DNA of 50,970 nucleotides from an uncultured Thermoleophilia bacterium. GTDB lineage: Bacteria > Actinomycetota > Thermoleophilia > UBA2241. Under the pieces are notes generated by a model. It was not told the origin of the DNA. It did not search any database and saw nothing but the letters and a program-made list of their open reading frames with translations. A program made the translations under genes and the position numbers. Positions 7,504 through 19,586 of this stretch are shown piece by piece. Every line of letters begins with the position of its first letter. Position 1 is the first letter of the stretch. The DNA is taken from positions 1 through 50,970 of the forward strand of contig CAIOZS010000236.1 in assembly GCA_903862845.1 (NCBI GenBank), in the 5' to 3' direction.

Positions 7504-8469
7504 TCAGGCCCCGGGTCCCACAGGGATGATCCTGAAGGTGAGGCCCGGCATCTCGGCCGCCAGGCCTTCTTCCATGGCCGTGCTCAGTGCGGCGATCTCG
7601 TCGAGAGTGCGCTCGCCGGGAAAGACCAGCTCGATCTCCACGAAGCGCCGCTTGCCGCTGGCGCGCGTGTAGAGCGTCCCGATGGTCTCGTAGTCGGCGT
7701 AATGCCGCGCCAGCACCTTCATCACCCGCAGCTGCTCGCTCTCGGGCAGCGGCAGGTCCATGAGGGCGCTGAAGTTGCTGCGCACCAGCGACACGCCCAC
7801 CCAGACCATGTAGAGGGAGATCGTGAGGCCGACCAGCGGGTCGACCCTGTCGCCCATCGTCACCAGACCTTGGTGCACCAGGAGCCAGCCGACGGCGAAG
7901 GCGCTGATCACGCCCACGTCGCTGAGCAGGCCGACCCGGTAGTCAAGCAGGTAGGCGCGCAGCAGCGGCGAGGGCGCCCTGACCTGGCGCGCCAGGCGCC
8001 GCACCAGCAGGTAGAGGACCACCATGCGAATCGCCGAGAGGCAGATGGGGATCAGGCTGAGGACGTAGCCCACGTGCTGCGGGTGGACGAGCCGCATGGC
8101 GGCGTCGTAGGCCATGTAGAGGCCGGACGGCACGTACAGCACTCCGCACAGGAAGGCGGAGAAGTCCTCGAGCTTGCCGGCTCCGTAGGGGAAGCGGAAC
8201 TGGTTACCGCCCATCACCTGGCGGATGGCATAGATCGAGAACGTCTGCACGGTGATGGAGATCGCGCTCTGCACCGTGTAGACGACCACCGCCGACGAGT
8301 TCGCGAGCGCCGCCATCACGATGAACATCACAGTGAACGGGAAGAGGCTGAAGTAGCCCCAGAGCATGAGGCGGTAGAGGCGGCGGTCGTCATCCGTCGT
8401 CGCCGCGGCGAGAGCCGCAACGGGGCGCCTGCCCGGGACCTGACCGGATGTGCCTGCGTTTGCCTTCAT
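7504..8469 (-). CDS. CDF-family transporter-like protein with an altered metal site
   Basis: The 321-aa product, from an ATG preceded by GGAG, has about six membrane spans followed by a cytoplasmic ferredoxin-like domain from about 235 (YETIGTLYTR, RRFVEIELVFPG). The loop RFPYGAGKLEDFSAF is the typical CDF segment after TM2, and DYRVGLLSDVGVI is the TM5 region. CDF proteins export Zn, Co, Mn or Fe using Asp/His pairs in TM2 and TM5. Here the TM2 positions read VVVYTVQSAI, with no Asp or His, and TM5 keeps only one Asp. The substrate may differ from that of classical CDFs. A longer upstream frame is rejected as unconserved. Confidence 0.75.
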   Translation of the reverse strand: MKANAGTSGQVPGRRPVAALAAATTDDDRRLYRLMLWGYFSLFPFTVMFIVMAALANSSAVVVYTVQSAISITVQTFSIYAIRQVMGGNQFRFPYGAGKLEDFSAFLCGVLYVPSGLYMAYDAAMRLVHPQHVGYVLSLIPICLSAIRMVVLYLLVRRLARQVRAPSPLLRAYLLDYRVGLLSDVGVISAFAVGWLLVHQGLVTMGDRVDPLVGLTISLYMVWVGVSLVRSNFSALMDLPLPESEQLRVMKVLARHYADYETIGTLYTRASGKRRFVEIELVFPGERTLDEIAALSTAMEEGLAAEMPGLTFRIIPVGPGA

Positions 8470-8603
8470 CTGCTCCGTCCCTACCCTACCCCGCGGCGCG
8501 CGCCGGTACCCCGATGCGTGCCGCGCCCAGGTGGGCAGCGCGCGGGCGACGCGGATCTCATGTAGGGTCGGACGAACGCGCCTCGGGCGCGAAAGGAGCA
8601 CGC

Positions 8604-9434
8604 ATGGCCGACGTCCTGAAGGAGCCCTCGACCCCCGCCCTGGTGAACGCCATCGAGGCGAACCTCTTCGCCTTCCTGCCGCTGTGGCGCCGCTGGCCGG
8701 CGGCCGAGATCCACGACGGCCCCGACCTGCTGTGGTCGCTGACCGGCTTCCCCATCCCGCTGTTCAACAGCGTCATGCGCGCGGACCTGGCCCCTGGTGA
8801 GGTCGAAGCCGCCATTGCGGCCGTCATCGCGCGGGGCCGGTCCAGAGATGTCCCGCTCCTCTGGTGGACCGGCCCCGCGACCCGGCCCGCCGACCTCGGC
8901 GAGCGCTTGACCGCCGGCGGCTTCACGCACGTCGAGGACGTGCCCGGCATGGCCGCCGACCTGCGCGAGGTGCCCGACGGCCCGCCGTCGGCACCGGGCC
9001 TGGTCGTCGAGCAGGTCACAGACCCTGAGACGCTGCGGCAATGGTGCGCTGCGATGTGCGCCGGCTACGAGATGCCGGCTTCGTTCGGCGAGACCTACTA
9101 CGACTGCGTGATCAGCCTCGGCCTCGAACCGCGGGCGCCGCTGCGCCACTACCTGGGCCGCCTCGAGGGCGAGCCGGTGGCGACCGCCACGCTGTTTCTG
9201 GGCGCTGGGGTCGCCGGCATCTACGACGTCGCGACAGTCCCCGCGGCGCGGCGCCGGGGCATCGGCGCCGTCATGACCGTGCGGCCGCTGCGAGATGCGG
9301 CGCGCGACGGCTACCGCGTCGGCATTCTGCACGCCACCGCGGCCGGGCTCCCGTTGTACCGCCGGCTCGGCTTTCGCGAGCACTGCTCAATGGGCCAGTA
9401 CCTCTGGGCGCGCGAGCAGGAAGGCGGCGGCTGA
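8604..9434 (+). CDS. GNAT-family N-acetyltransferase
   Basis: A 276-aa product whose C-terminal half has the GNAT acetyl-CoA loop VATVPAARRRGIGAVMT (209-225), followed by the usual late strand and helix ending YRRLGFREH. The first 125 residues are a second, diverged domain also seen in two-domain GNATs. AAAGGAG lies 5 nt before the ATG. It would transfer an acetyl group to an amine of unknown identity in the cytosol. It is divergent from the CDF-like gene and convergent with the LCP pair. Confidence 0.8.
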   Translation: MADVLKEPSTPALVNAIEANLFAFLPLWRRWPAAEIHDGPDLLWSLTGFPIPLFNSVMRADLAPGEVEAAIAAVIARGRSRDVPLLWWTGPATRPADLGERLTAGGFTHVEDVPGMAADLREVPDGPPSAPGLVVEQVTDPETLRQWCAAMCAGYEMPASFGETYYDCVISLGLEPRAPLRHYLGRLEGEPVATATLFLGAGVAGIYDVATVPAARRRGIGAVMTVRPLRDAARDGYRVGILHATAAGLPLYRRLGFREHCSMGQYLWAREQEGGG

Positions 9435-9523
9435 CCAGAGGACGTGCCGACCCGGCTGCGCTGCGGGCGGGCGGCGAGGCGGCGGCGAAGCACGCCCGGC
9501 GCCGCCGTCAACGCTCTTGTTCA

Positions 9524-11242
9524 TCAGTCGAAGCTGAAGGTGAGCGCCGCAGGCGCGCTCTCGTCTTGCAGCACGGCGGCCGCCGGCAGGCCGAGGTCGC
9601 CGGCGAGCGCCAGCGCGGCGCGATGCATCCCTGCGCGGTAGTACACGCCGCGACCAGGGCGCAGCGGCGTCCAGCCGGTCGCCGGCATACTCTTCGTCAG
9701 GTACCCCCACGTGTGCAGATGCGCGAGCACCGCGCCCGTCGCCGCCGCGCCCTGCGTCGCAGCCGCGACGCCGACCGTGGTGCGGCGCCGAGCCGCAAAC
9801 GAGAAGCCGAGGCGCGTGGAGGCGAGGCGCGGCGCCAGCGCCGCGGGCCAGCAGGCGCGGACGAGCGTCGCCACGTTGGCTCTGGCCGCCGTCGTCAGCC
9901 TGGCAGCGAGGTTCCACGCCGCGCCCTGCACGCCCGCCGGCGGTTCGCCGGCAGCGTCCAGCGGTGAGATCGGCTGGCCGGCCGCGCGGATCGCCACGGC
10001 GAGCACGTCCGTGGCGGGCGCGGCGCTGGCGGGCGGCGTCGCCGGCGCGGCCGTCGTCGTGGTCTCCACGGGCAGCGGGCCGCTCAGCACCGCCGGCTGA
10101 CCGGCCTTGCGCAGCGTCTCCCCGAGGCGGCGCAGCGCGGCGGCCGCGGCAGTCGCCGTCTCCGCGTACCCGATCCCGGCGGGCGGAGCGACGAGCACGG
10201 CCAGCGGACGCCACGACTCGGCCGCGGCGGTGGTCCGCGCCACGAGACCGTCCCAGCGCGGAGCCCTGACGGCGCGCACGGCCACGGGCGCGCCGGCCGA
10301 GCGCCGCAGGCGCCGGCGCACCTCGTTCACGTACGCGGAGGCGGAGCGGTAGCTCGGCCCCGGCAGCACGACCAGCACGCGGGCCGGTCGCGGCCGCCGC
10401 GTGACGCTCGTGCCGGTGACCGGCGGAGTGAGCCCGAAGGCCAGCGACTGGCGCAGCGGCTCCAGAGCGCTGCGATCGACGCGCCACGCTTCGGCGCGGC
10501 GGCAAGTCTCGACGATGGCCGCCAGCCCGCGCACGTCGACATCCGTGGGCAGCAGCTCCCCGAGCGTCGCGGCCAGCGAGGTGGCGCCCTGCAGGTTGAG
10601 ATCGCTCTGCACATGTCCCCAGCCGAGCACGTAGTTGGAGAAGGCCACAACGTTGATGTTCTCGAACGGCAGACGCGCGAGCGTGGAGCCCAGCGCCTGG
10701 TACTGGGTGGCCCACACGCGACGGGCCGTTCCGCGTCCCTCCCAGGCCGCCTGAGCGCGCGTGTACTGCAGCAGGGCACCGCGCGCCGCGCCGGCCGGCG
10801 CGTGCGGCGCCAGGGCAAGGCTCAGGGCTTGTTTGTCGAGGGCGATCCAGGCGTCCATGTGAACGTCCAGAGCCTCCCCCGCGGCCGCCGCGGCGACGCC
10901 CGGCCCGACCTCGTCCACGATGCGCCGCAGCGGCGTGAACCCAGCCCCGGGGACGAACCCCTGTGTCTCGGGCGCGAGGACCACGGCGGTGAGAGCCGGA
11001 CGAGCATGGTCGACGTGCAGCCACGCGATGGCGCTGCAGGTGCCGCCGCCGCCGCCGAGGGCGAACACCGCGACGTCGGTCGGCTCGGCGGGCACCAGCG
11101 GCGCCGGCGAGGCCCGGCCCACGACCTTGTGCCAGGGCCCGGGCGTGGCAAGCAAGATGATGACGCCCAGGGCGAGAAGCACGCCGAGCAGCAGGGCGGC
11201 CCACGGGTCGAGGCGCCCGAACACTGCGCGCAGGAGCTTCAC
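9524..11242 (-). CDS. divergent LCP-related membrane protein with LytR_C-like end
   Basis: The 572-aa product has one N-terminal membrane span (about 14-32) and a large extracellular part. The region 55-165 follows the LCP fold order (VAVFALGGGGGT, PALTAVVLAPETQG, VHMDAWIALD) but lacks the arginines and acids of active LCP enzymes (RSD and PRD motifs). The C-terminus (480-565; VGVAAATQGAAATGAVL, then GVYYRAGMHRAAL) resembles a LytR_C domain. The start overlaps the stop of the canonical LCP gene by 4 bp (ATGA), so the two are made together. It may be a catalytically dead partner in attaching wall polymers; this is inference. Confidence 0.6.
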   Translation of the reverse strand: MKLLRAVFGRLDPWAALLLGVLLALGVIILLATPGPWHKVVGRASPAPLVPAEPTDVAVFALGGGGGTCSAIAWLHVDHARPALTAVVLAPETQGFVPGAGFTPLRRIVDEVGPGVAAAAAGEALDVHMDAWIALDKQALSLALAPHAPAGAARGALLQYTRAQAAWEGRGTARRVWATQYQALGSTLARLPFENINVVAFSNYVLGWGHVQSDLNLQGATSLAATLGELLPTDVDVRGLAAIVETCRRAEAWRVDRSALEPLRQSLAFGLTPPVTGTSVTRRPRPARVLVVLPGPSYRSASAYVNEVRRRLRRSAGAPVAVRAVRAPRWDGLVARTTAAAESWRPLAVLVAPPAGIGYAETATAAAAALRRLGETLRKAGQPAVLSGPLPVETTTTAAPATPPASAAPATDVLAVAIRAAGQPISPLDAAGEPPAGVQGAAWNLAARLTTAARANVATLVRACWPAALAPRLASTRLGFSFAARRRTTVGVAAATQGAAATGAVLAHLHTWGYLTKSMPATGWTPLRPGRGVYYRAGMHRAALALAGDLGLPAAAVLQDESAPAALTFSFD

Positions 11243-13278
11243 TTCACGGGCTTGAACGAGGTCGCGAGACCCATCATGAGGTCGTTTGACAGCTGATTGT
11301 CGAGCGTGTTGAGCACCCAGTAGAGCGTGCCGTGGCGCTTCCAGGCCACCATGTGGAGGTGATCGGCCTGGTAGAAGAGCATGTACTCCTGGCCGGCGAC
11401 GACCTGGGTGCTGTTGGGATTCTGGATCGCCGGAGGGTCCATCCAGCGCATCGCCTGGATGCTCCAGTAGCCGCCCATCGGCGTGGCGACCACGGCCACG
11501 GCCGCCGCGCTACGCTTGCCGTCCGTGGTCTTGATGCCGTAGGCGCGGAACTCATCGTACGTGAACCCCGGCGACCACGCCGTGGGCATCTCGAGGTGCA
11601 GCGGCGTCTTCGCGGCAAAGGCCTTCCAGGCGGCGGCGTCGTAGCGCTGGTCCTTCTGCAGCGTCTGCTGCGGCTGCTGCGCGTCCTGCGGCACGGCGAG
11701 CGTGCCCCCGAACGACGAGGTGACGAAGACACTGATGCCGTCGGCGACGCCGGGGGCGCGGTCGACGAGGCGCACGTCGGAAGGCCAGAACATCTCGCCG
11801 ATGAGCTGGGCCGGAGCCGACAGGCTCTTGGGCGCGTAGACGATCGTGACCTTGCCGGGGAACTCGGGGGCGTCGGCGCCGGCCTCGGCGCGGTAGCCGA
11901 GGGCGGCAAGCTGGCTGGCCGCGCTCGTGGACAGCCCTGGGATCCCGCTGCCGTTATACACCGTCACCGGGTACATCTTCTTGCCCAGCTTGAGCCCCGT
12001 GACCGCAATGGGCGCCTGCGTGGGATGCGTGAACTCGGCCACGGCCTGGTCGATCTCGGCCTGCGTCGGGACCACATAGGAGACGCCGCCGATCATCGGC
12101 GTGGACCCCTCAAGGTGCACCGTGTACACCTTGGAGGTGTTCACCTGGAAGATGAGCTCGACGAGCGGCTGCAGGCGCTTGAGCGAATCGATGTCGGAGG
12201 TCGTCTGGCTGGTGATGGCCTTGATGAGCTTGAGGACCTTGCTCCAGTCCTTGCTCCAGCGGCCCGACTGACGCTGCATCTCCTTGAGGAAGAGCTGTTG
12301 ACGCTGCATGCGCGTGAAGTCGCCGAGCTGGTCGTGGCGGTAGCGCACGAAATCGAGGGCGTCGTGGCCGCGAATGAGCTGGTAGCCGGGCTGGATGTCG
12401 ATCGACTTGTAGTCGGCGCTCTCGGGCACGTAGTAGCGGTGGTCGATGGGGATGTAGACGCCGCCGAGGATGTTGACGACGTGCCAGAAGCCGGCGAAGT
12501 TGATCTCGACGAAGTGGTTGATGGGCAGGCCCGTAAGCGCGCTGAACGTCTTGACGGCGAGCGCCGGCCCGCCGTAGGCGTACGCCGTGTTCATCTTGTC
12601 GTAGCCGTGGTCCGGGATCAGCACGCGCAGGTCACGCGGCACGGAGAACATCGAGATGCTCTTCGTCTGGGGGTCCAGGCGTACGAGGATCTGCGTGTCC
12701 GAACGCCCCGGGTCGTCGGGGCCGGACTTGTCGGAGCCGATGAGCAGGATGTTCATCGGCTTGCCGGGCAAGGCCGGGCGGAGCTCTTTCTGCGTCTGGG
12801 TGACGGTCGCCTGCACTGCGGCGCTGCGGTGGCTGACCGTGTTCACAGTGCCGTTGGCCCACCCCAGGGCGAGACCGGGAGCCGCGAGAGCGGCCACCAC
12901 CACCGCGACGCCGATGAGCTTCACGGCGAGGTGGCGACCGAAGGCGAGATACGCGGTCACGGCCGCGACGACGGCCACCGCGATCACGGGGGCGCCGACC
13001 ATGGCCCAGCCCGGGACCTTGCCCGATAGCCTCGCGAGGTCGAAGGCGGCGCGGGAGTTGCCGAGCATGTCACGGCCGTAGAACCAGAAGAGCGCCGCCG
13101 CGATCGCGGCGGCTACGGCGACGGCCGCCCAGATGACGAGGGTGCGGAGCCCGGCGCCGGACCCAGACGTCTCCGGGCGCGCGGAGCGGCGCGGCGCGGC
13201 CAATGACTCGGGCGCCGCGGCGCCCGCCACCCTGAGCGGCTCGGGCTCGCCGGTCTTGTAGACGCGATACTCGCTCAT
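11239..13278 (-). CDS. LytR-CpsA-Psr (LCP) family wall-polymer transferase
   Basis: The 679-aa product has a cytoplasmic N-terminus, membrane spans at about 47-67, 94-113 and 119-140, and an extracellular LCP domain at about 172-360. Motifs are MNILLIGSDKSG, GRSDTQILVRLD, FSVPRDLRV, DKMNTAYAYGG and HDALDFVRYRHD, with the Arg and Asp residues used for polyprenyl-pyrophosphate binding. A LytR_C domain follows (PVTVYNGSGIPGLSTSAA, about 433-500). LCP enzymes move glycopolymers from undecaprenyl carriers to peptidoglycan. GGAGGG lies 4 nt before the ATG, which overlaps the murA stop (ATGA). The wecA-like gene in the same cluster could provide the lipid-linked substrate. Confidence 0.9.
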   Translation of the reverse strand: MSEYRVYKTGEPEPLRVAGAAAPESLAAPRRSARPETSGSGAGLRTLVIWAAVAVAAAIAAALFWFYGRDMLGNSRAAFDLARLSGKVPGWAMVGAPVIAVAVVAAVTAYLAFGRHLAVKLIGVAVVVAALAAPGLALGWANGTVNTVSHRSAAVQATVTQTQKELRPALPGKPMNILLIGSDKSGPDDPGRSDTQILVRLDPQTKSISMFSVPRDLRVLIPDHGYDKMNTAYAYGGPALAVKTFSALTGLPINHFVEINFAGFWHVVNILGGVYIPIDHRYYVPESADYKSIDIQPGYQLIRGHDALDFVRYRHDQLGDFTRMQRQQLFLKEMQRQSGRWSKDWSKVLKLIKAITSQTTSDIDSLKRLQPLVELIFQVNTSKVYTVHLEGSTPMIGGVSYVVPTQAEIDQAVAEFTHPTQAPIAVTGLKLGKKMYPVTVYNGSGIPGLSTSAASQLAALGYRAEAGADAPEFPGKVTIVYAPKSLSAPAQLIGEMFWPSDVRLVDRAPGVADGISVFVTSSFGGTLAVPQDAQQPQQTLQKDQRYDAAAWKAFAAKTPLHLEMPTAWSPGFTYDEFRAYGIKTTDGKRSAAAVAVVATPMGGYWSIQAMRWMDPPAIQNPNSTQVVAGQEYMLFYQADHLHMVAWKRHGTLYWVLNTLDNQLSNDLMMGLATSFKPVK

Positions 13279-14642
13279 GTCCCTCCGCCGCCGGCGCCCG
13301 CCCGGACGCCGGGCGACGCCTCATCGTACGAGCTGAGAGACGACGGCGGCCCTTCGCCGGTTCGCGGGCCCTCGCCGACGCGCGTCACGTCCGCGCCGAG
13401 CGCCGCCAGCTTGCCCGCGAGATCCTCGTAGCCGCGGTCGATGTGATGCACCGCGCCGACGTCGGTGACGCCCTCGGCCACCAGGCCCGCCGTGACCAGC
13501 GCGGCGCCCCCGCGCAGATCGGGCGCCTCCACGACCGAGCCGCTCAGAGCGCGCGGCCCTTCGACGATGGCATGGTGACCGCTGGTGCTGATGCCGGCGC
13601 CCAGACGGTTGAGCTCGTCGACCACCACGAAGCGGTTCTCGAACACGTTCTCGGTGACGATCGATGTCCCTTCCGCCAGCGACAGGAGCGCCATCATCTG
13701 CGCCTGCAGGTCGGTGGCGAAGCCCGGATGAGGCAGGGTCGAGATATCAATGGGGGCGAGCGGACCGTCGCGGCGCACGGTGATCGACCGGTCGGCCACG
13801 CGCACGTCTACGCCCATGCCTCTCAGTTTGCCCAGGAAGAGCTCGAGGTGCATGGGGTCGAGGCCCTTCGTGGTGACCTCCCCGCCCGTGGCCACGCCCA
13901 TGATGAGGTACGTGCCCGCCTCGATGCGATCAGCCACGACCTCGTGGTCGACGCCGTGCAGCGCGTGACCACCTTCGATGTGGATGGTACTGCTGCCCGC
14001 GCCCTCGATCACGGCCCCCATGCCCCGCAGAAAGTCGCAGAGATCGATGATCTCGGGCTCTCGCGCGGCATTCTCGATGACCGTCTCACCGTCGGCCGCC
14101 GTGGCGGCCATGAGGAGGTTCTCGGTGGCGCCCACGCTGGGGTAGTCGAGCGGGACGACCGCGGCCTTGAGCTGCGAGCTGTGGATCTTGATGAAGCCGT
14201 GGTTGATCTCGACGGTCGCCCCGAGCTTCTCGAGGCCGCGGATGTGAAAGTCGATGCGCCGCGGCCCGATGTTGCAGCCGCCGGGCATGGCGATGGTGGC
14301 TTCGCCGAGACGCGCCACCAGAGGGCCCATGACGATGATGCTGGCGCGCATGGTGCGCACGAGCTCGTAGGGCGCGCAGCCGTTCAGCGCGGCGCCGGCG
14401 TGCACGCGCAGCGCGTCGCCGGCGTGCTCCACGTCCGCGCCGAGGGCGCGCAACATCGCCACCATGGTGGCGACGTCGGTGATGCGGGGCACGCGGCGGA
14501 TGGTGCAGGGCTCGTCGGTGAGCAGACTGGCGGCGAGCAGCTTGAGCGCCGAGTTCTTGGCGCCCGAGAGCACGATTGTCCCCTCCAGACGGCGGCCGCC
14601 GCGCAGCCTCAGGCGCGCGTCGTGTGCGATTGGACCGTCCAT
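13275..14642 (-). CDS. murA: UDP-N-acetylglucosamine 1-carboxyvinyltransferase
   Basis: The 455-aa product starts the peptidoglycan pathway by transferring enolpyruvate from PEP to UDP-GlcNAc. The family's SGAKNSALKLLAASLLT is at 26-42 and the catalytic cysteine is C123 in MPGGCNIGPRR, so fosfomycin sensitivity would be expected. The usual length is about 420; about 30 extra C-terminal residues are Gly/Ser-rich and unconserved. The stop overlaps the LCP start by 4 bp. It lies 45 bp downstream of atpC, the same neighbourhood as in mycobacteria. No strong ribosome binding site is seen before the ATG. Confidence 0.95.
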   Translation of the reverse strand: MDGPIAHDARLRLRGGRRLEGTIVLSGAKNSALKLLAASLLTDEPCTIRRVPRITDVATMVAMLRALGADVEHAGDALRVHAGAALNGCAPYELVRTMRASIIVMGPLVARLGEATIAMPGGCNIGPRRIDFHIRGLEKLGATVEINHGFIKIHSSQLKAAVVPLDYPSVGATENLLMAATAADGETVIENAAREPEIIDLCDFLRGMGAVIEGAGSSTIHIEGGHALHGVDHEVVADRIEAGTYLIMGVATGGEVTTKGLDPMHLELFLGKLRGMGVDVRVADRSITVRRDGPLAPIDISTLPHPGFATDLQAQMMALLSLAEGTSIVTENVFENRFVVVDELNRLGAGISTSGHHAIVEGPRALSGSVVEAPDLRGGAALVTAGLVAEGVTDVGAVHHIDRGYEDLAGKLAALGADVTRVGEGPRTGEGPPSSLSSYDEASPGVRAGAGGGGT

Positions 14643-14687
14643 CAGACCGTCATGAGTATAGCGCGTGTCGGCGAACGAGGGCGGCGC

Positions 14688-15119
14688 TCAGCGGGAGTGC
14701 CCGGCCACGTGCAACCGGTTCTCGGCGCGCCTCAGCGCCTGCTCGGCGCGGAAATAGTCGACCTCGGCCTGCGCGCCGGGATCGTGACGCTCCTGCATGC
14801 GCTCGCGGGCGCGCCGCTGCGCCACCTCGGCGCGGCTCACGTCGATCCTGCCGGCAGGCTCACCGTGGTCGGTCACGACAAGCACCTTGTCGAACAGGAC
14901 CTGGGCGTAGCCGATGCCGGTGGCGATGTACTCCCAGGTGCCGTCGAGGGCGCGGATGCGCGTCTCGCCGACGCCGAGGAGCGTGACCAGGGGCTGATGG
15001 CGAGCCAGGATGCCGAGCTCGCCCTCGATGCCGGGCAGCACGACCATGGCGACGTCCTGGGAGAACACCTCGCCGTCCGGTGTGACGACCTCAACGTGCA
15101 GCACGCGTTCGTCAGCCAC
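14688..15119 (-). CDS. atpC: F1Fo ATP synthase epsilon subunit
   Basis: The 143-aa product has the N-terminal beta sandwich (LHVEVVTPDGEVFSQDV, LPGIEGELGILARHQPL) and a C-terminal helical hairpin rich in Arg and Glu (EVAQRRARERMQERHD). Epsilon links gamma to the c-ring and can inhibit ATP hydrolysis through this hairpin. It is the last gene of the atp operon, 10 bp after atpD. The C-terminal pair of helices is complete. Confidence 0.95.
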   Translation of the reverse strand: MADERVLHVEVVTPDGEVFSQDVAMVVLPGIEGELGILARHQPLVTLLGVGETRIRALDGTWEYIATGIGYAQVLFDKVLVVTDHGEPAGRIDVSRAEVAQRRARERMQERHDPGAQAEVDYFRAEQALRRAENRLHVAGHSR

Positions 15120-15129
15120 GGGAGCCCTC

Positions 15130-16599
<1,470 letters not shown>

Positions 16600-17478
16600 T
16601 CACCCGAGGGCCTCGGCGCCGGCCACGACCTCGAGGATCTCTTGCGTGATGGCCGCCTGGCGGGCGCGATTGAGCGCCAGCGTGAGTGATTCGAGCATCT
16701 CCTCGGCGCTGTCGCTGGCATTGCGCATAGCCGTCATCCGCGCTCCCTGCTCGCTGGCGCTCGATTCGAGCAGCGAGCGGTAGACGGCGATCTCCACGTA
16801 TGCCGGCAGCAGGCTTTCCAGGATGACGTTGGCTTCGGGCTCGAACAGATAGGTGACGGGTCCGAAGTTCCGGGCCTCGCCGGTGACGGCCTCGCGCGGC
16901 ACCGGGAGGATGACGTCGTCGAGGAGCGTCTGCTCGATCGGCGAGGTGAAATGGTTGTAGACGAGCCGCACGCGGTCGACCTTGCCGCCCACGTACAGGT
17001 CGATGAGGTACTTGGCGATGGCCCGCGCGTCGTGGTACTCGGGCCGGTCGCTGAGACCCTGCCAGCTGCGTTCGAGGCGGCACCCGCGGAAGGTGAGGGT
17101 GCCGATGCCCTTGCGGCCCACGACGATGAGCCGCGTCTCGACGCCGTCCTCGCGCAGGCCGCGCTCGATCTCCATGGCCTTGCGCACCACGTTGGCGTTG
17201 AAGGCGCCGGCCAGGCCACGGTCGCCGGTCATGGCGACCACGGCGACCGTGCGGATCTCGGCGCGCTCTTGCATGAGCGCGAACCGGCGGGTCTCTTCGG
17301 AGTACGTGGCGAGGTCGACCATCATCTCGATCATGTCGGCGGCGTACGGCCGAAACGCTTCGATGCGCGACTGGTTGCGGCGCAGCTTCGCGGCGGCCAC
17401 CATCTCCATGGCCTTGGTGATCTTGCGCGTGTTGTGGACCGACGCGATGCGCCGGCGGATATCGCGCAGACTGGCCAC
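16600..17478 (-). CDS. atpG: F1Fo ATP synthase gamma subunit
   Basis: The 292-aa product is the central rotor shaft. The conserved N-terminal helix MASLRDIRRRIASVHNTRKI and MVAAAKLRR are followed by VVAMTGDRGLAGAFNANV, and the C-terminal helix contains RMTAMRNASDSAEEML and LNRARQAAITQEILEVV. These two long helices form the coiled coil inside the alpha3beta3 ring. It is 1 bp from the stop of atpA. Confidence 0.97.
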   Translation of the reverse strand: MASLRDIRRRIASVHNTRKITKAMEMVAAAKLRRNQSRIEAFRPYAADMIEMMVDLATYSEETRRFALMQERAEIRTVAVVAMTGDRGLAGAFNANVVRKAMEIERGLREDGVETRLIVVGRKGIGTLTFRGCRLERSWQGLSDRPEYHDARAIAKYLIDLYVGGKVDRVRLVYNHFTSPIEQTLLDDVILPVPREAVTGEARNFGPVTYLFEPEANVILESLLPAYVEIAVYRSLLESSASEQGARMTAMRNASDSAEEMLESLTLALNRARQAAITQEILEVVAGAEALG

Positions 17479-17479
17479 G

Positions 17480-19026
<1,547 letters not shown>

Positions 19027-19030
<4 letters not shown>

Positions 19031-19584
19031 TGCACGTCACCTCTCAGTTCTGCGGAAGCCAGCCGGCGGCGCAGCTGGCGGATGCGGGCCTTCACGCTGC
19101 CGTCGACGATCACGTCGCCGACGCGCAGCACGAGGCCGCCGATGATGTCCGGGTCGACGCGCGCCGCGAGCTCGACCCGGCGGCCGGCGGCCTCCGCGAC
19201 CCGCGCGGTGATCTTCTCGCGGACGGCCGCGCTGAGGACGATCGCGGACGTGACCTCGACCTTGACGAGGTCCGCCTCGGAGGCGGCCAGCGCTTCATAA
19301 GCCTCGCGCAGCTCGGCGACGAGGCCGAAGCGGCCGCGTTCGAGCAGGAGCTGGAGGGTGTTGGCCACCAGCGGCTGGCCGCCGCGCGTGATCTCGACGA
19401 GGATGCGCTGCTTCGCGGAGGTGTCGACCTGAGGGTCGGCGAGCACGTCGCGCAGCGACGCCGAGGCCGCGAGGGCGGCGACGAAGTCGCCCAGGTCGCG
19501 GCCCACCGGCGCGACGGCCCGAGCATCCTGGGCCGCGCCGAACAGGGCCCGCGCATATACGCGCGCGACGTTCTCTTCGGCCAA
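19027..19584 (-). CDS. atpH: F1Fo ATP synthase delta subunit
   Basis: The 185-aa product begins [18 protein letters not shown], the usual delta/OSCP start, and ends with [20 protein letters not shown] and RIRQLRRRL. It joins the peripheral stalk to the top of F1. The start codon is TTG at 19584, supported by GGATGGAG about 8 nt upstream; no ATG lies in frame nearby. It is 2 bp from atpF and overlaps atpA by 4 bp. Confidence 0.95.
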
Positions 19585-19586
19585 AG

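Noticed and set aside
9435-9523. Bidirectional terminator between the GNAT and LCP-like genes
   Set aside because: Only a weak 7-bp GC stem with a long loop and no T-run can be drawn.
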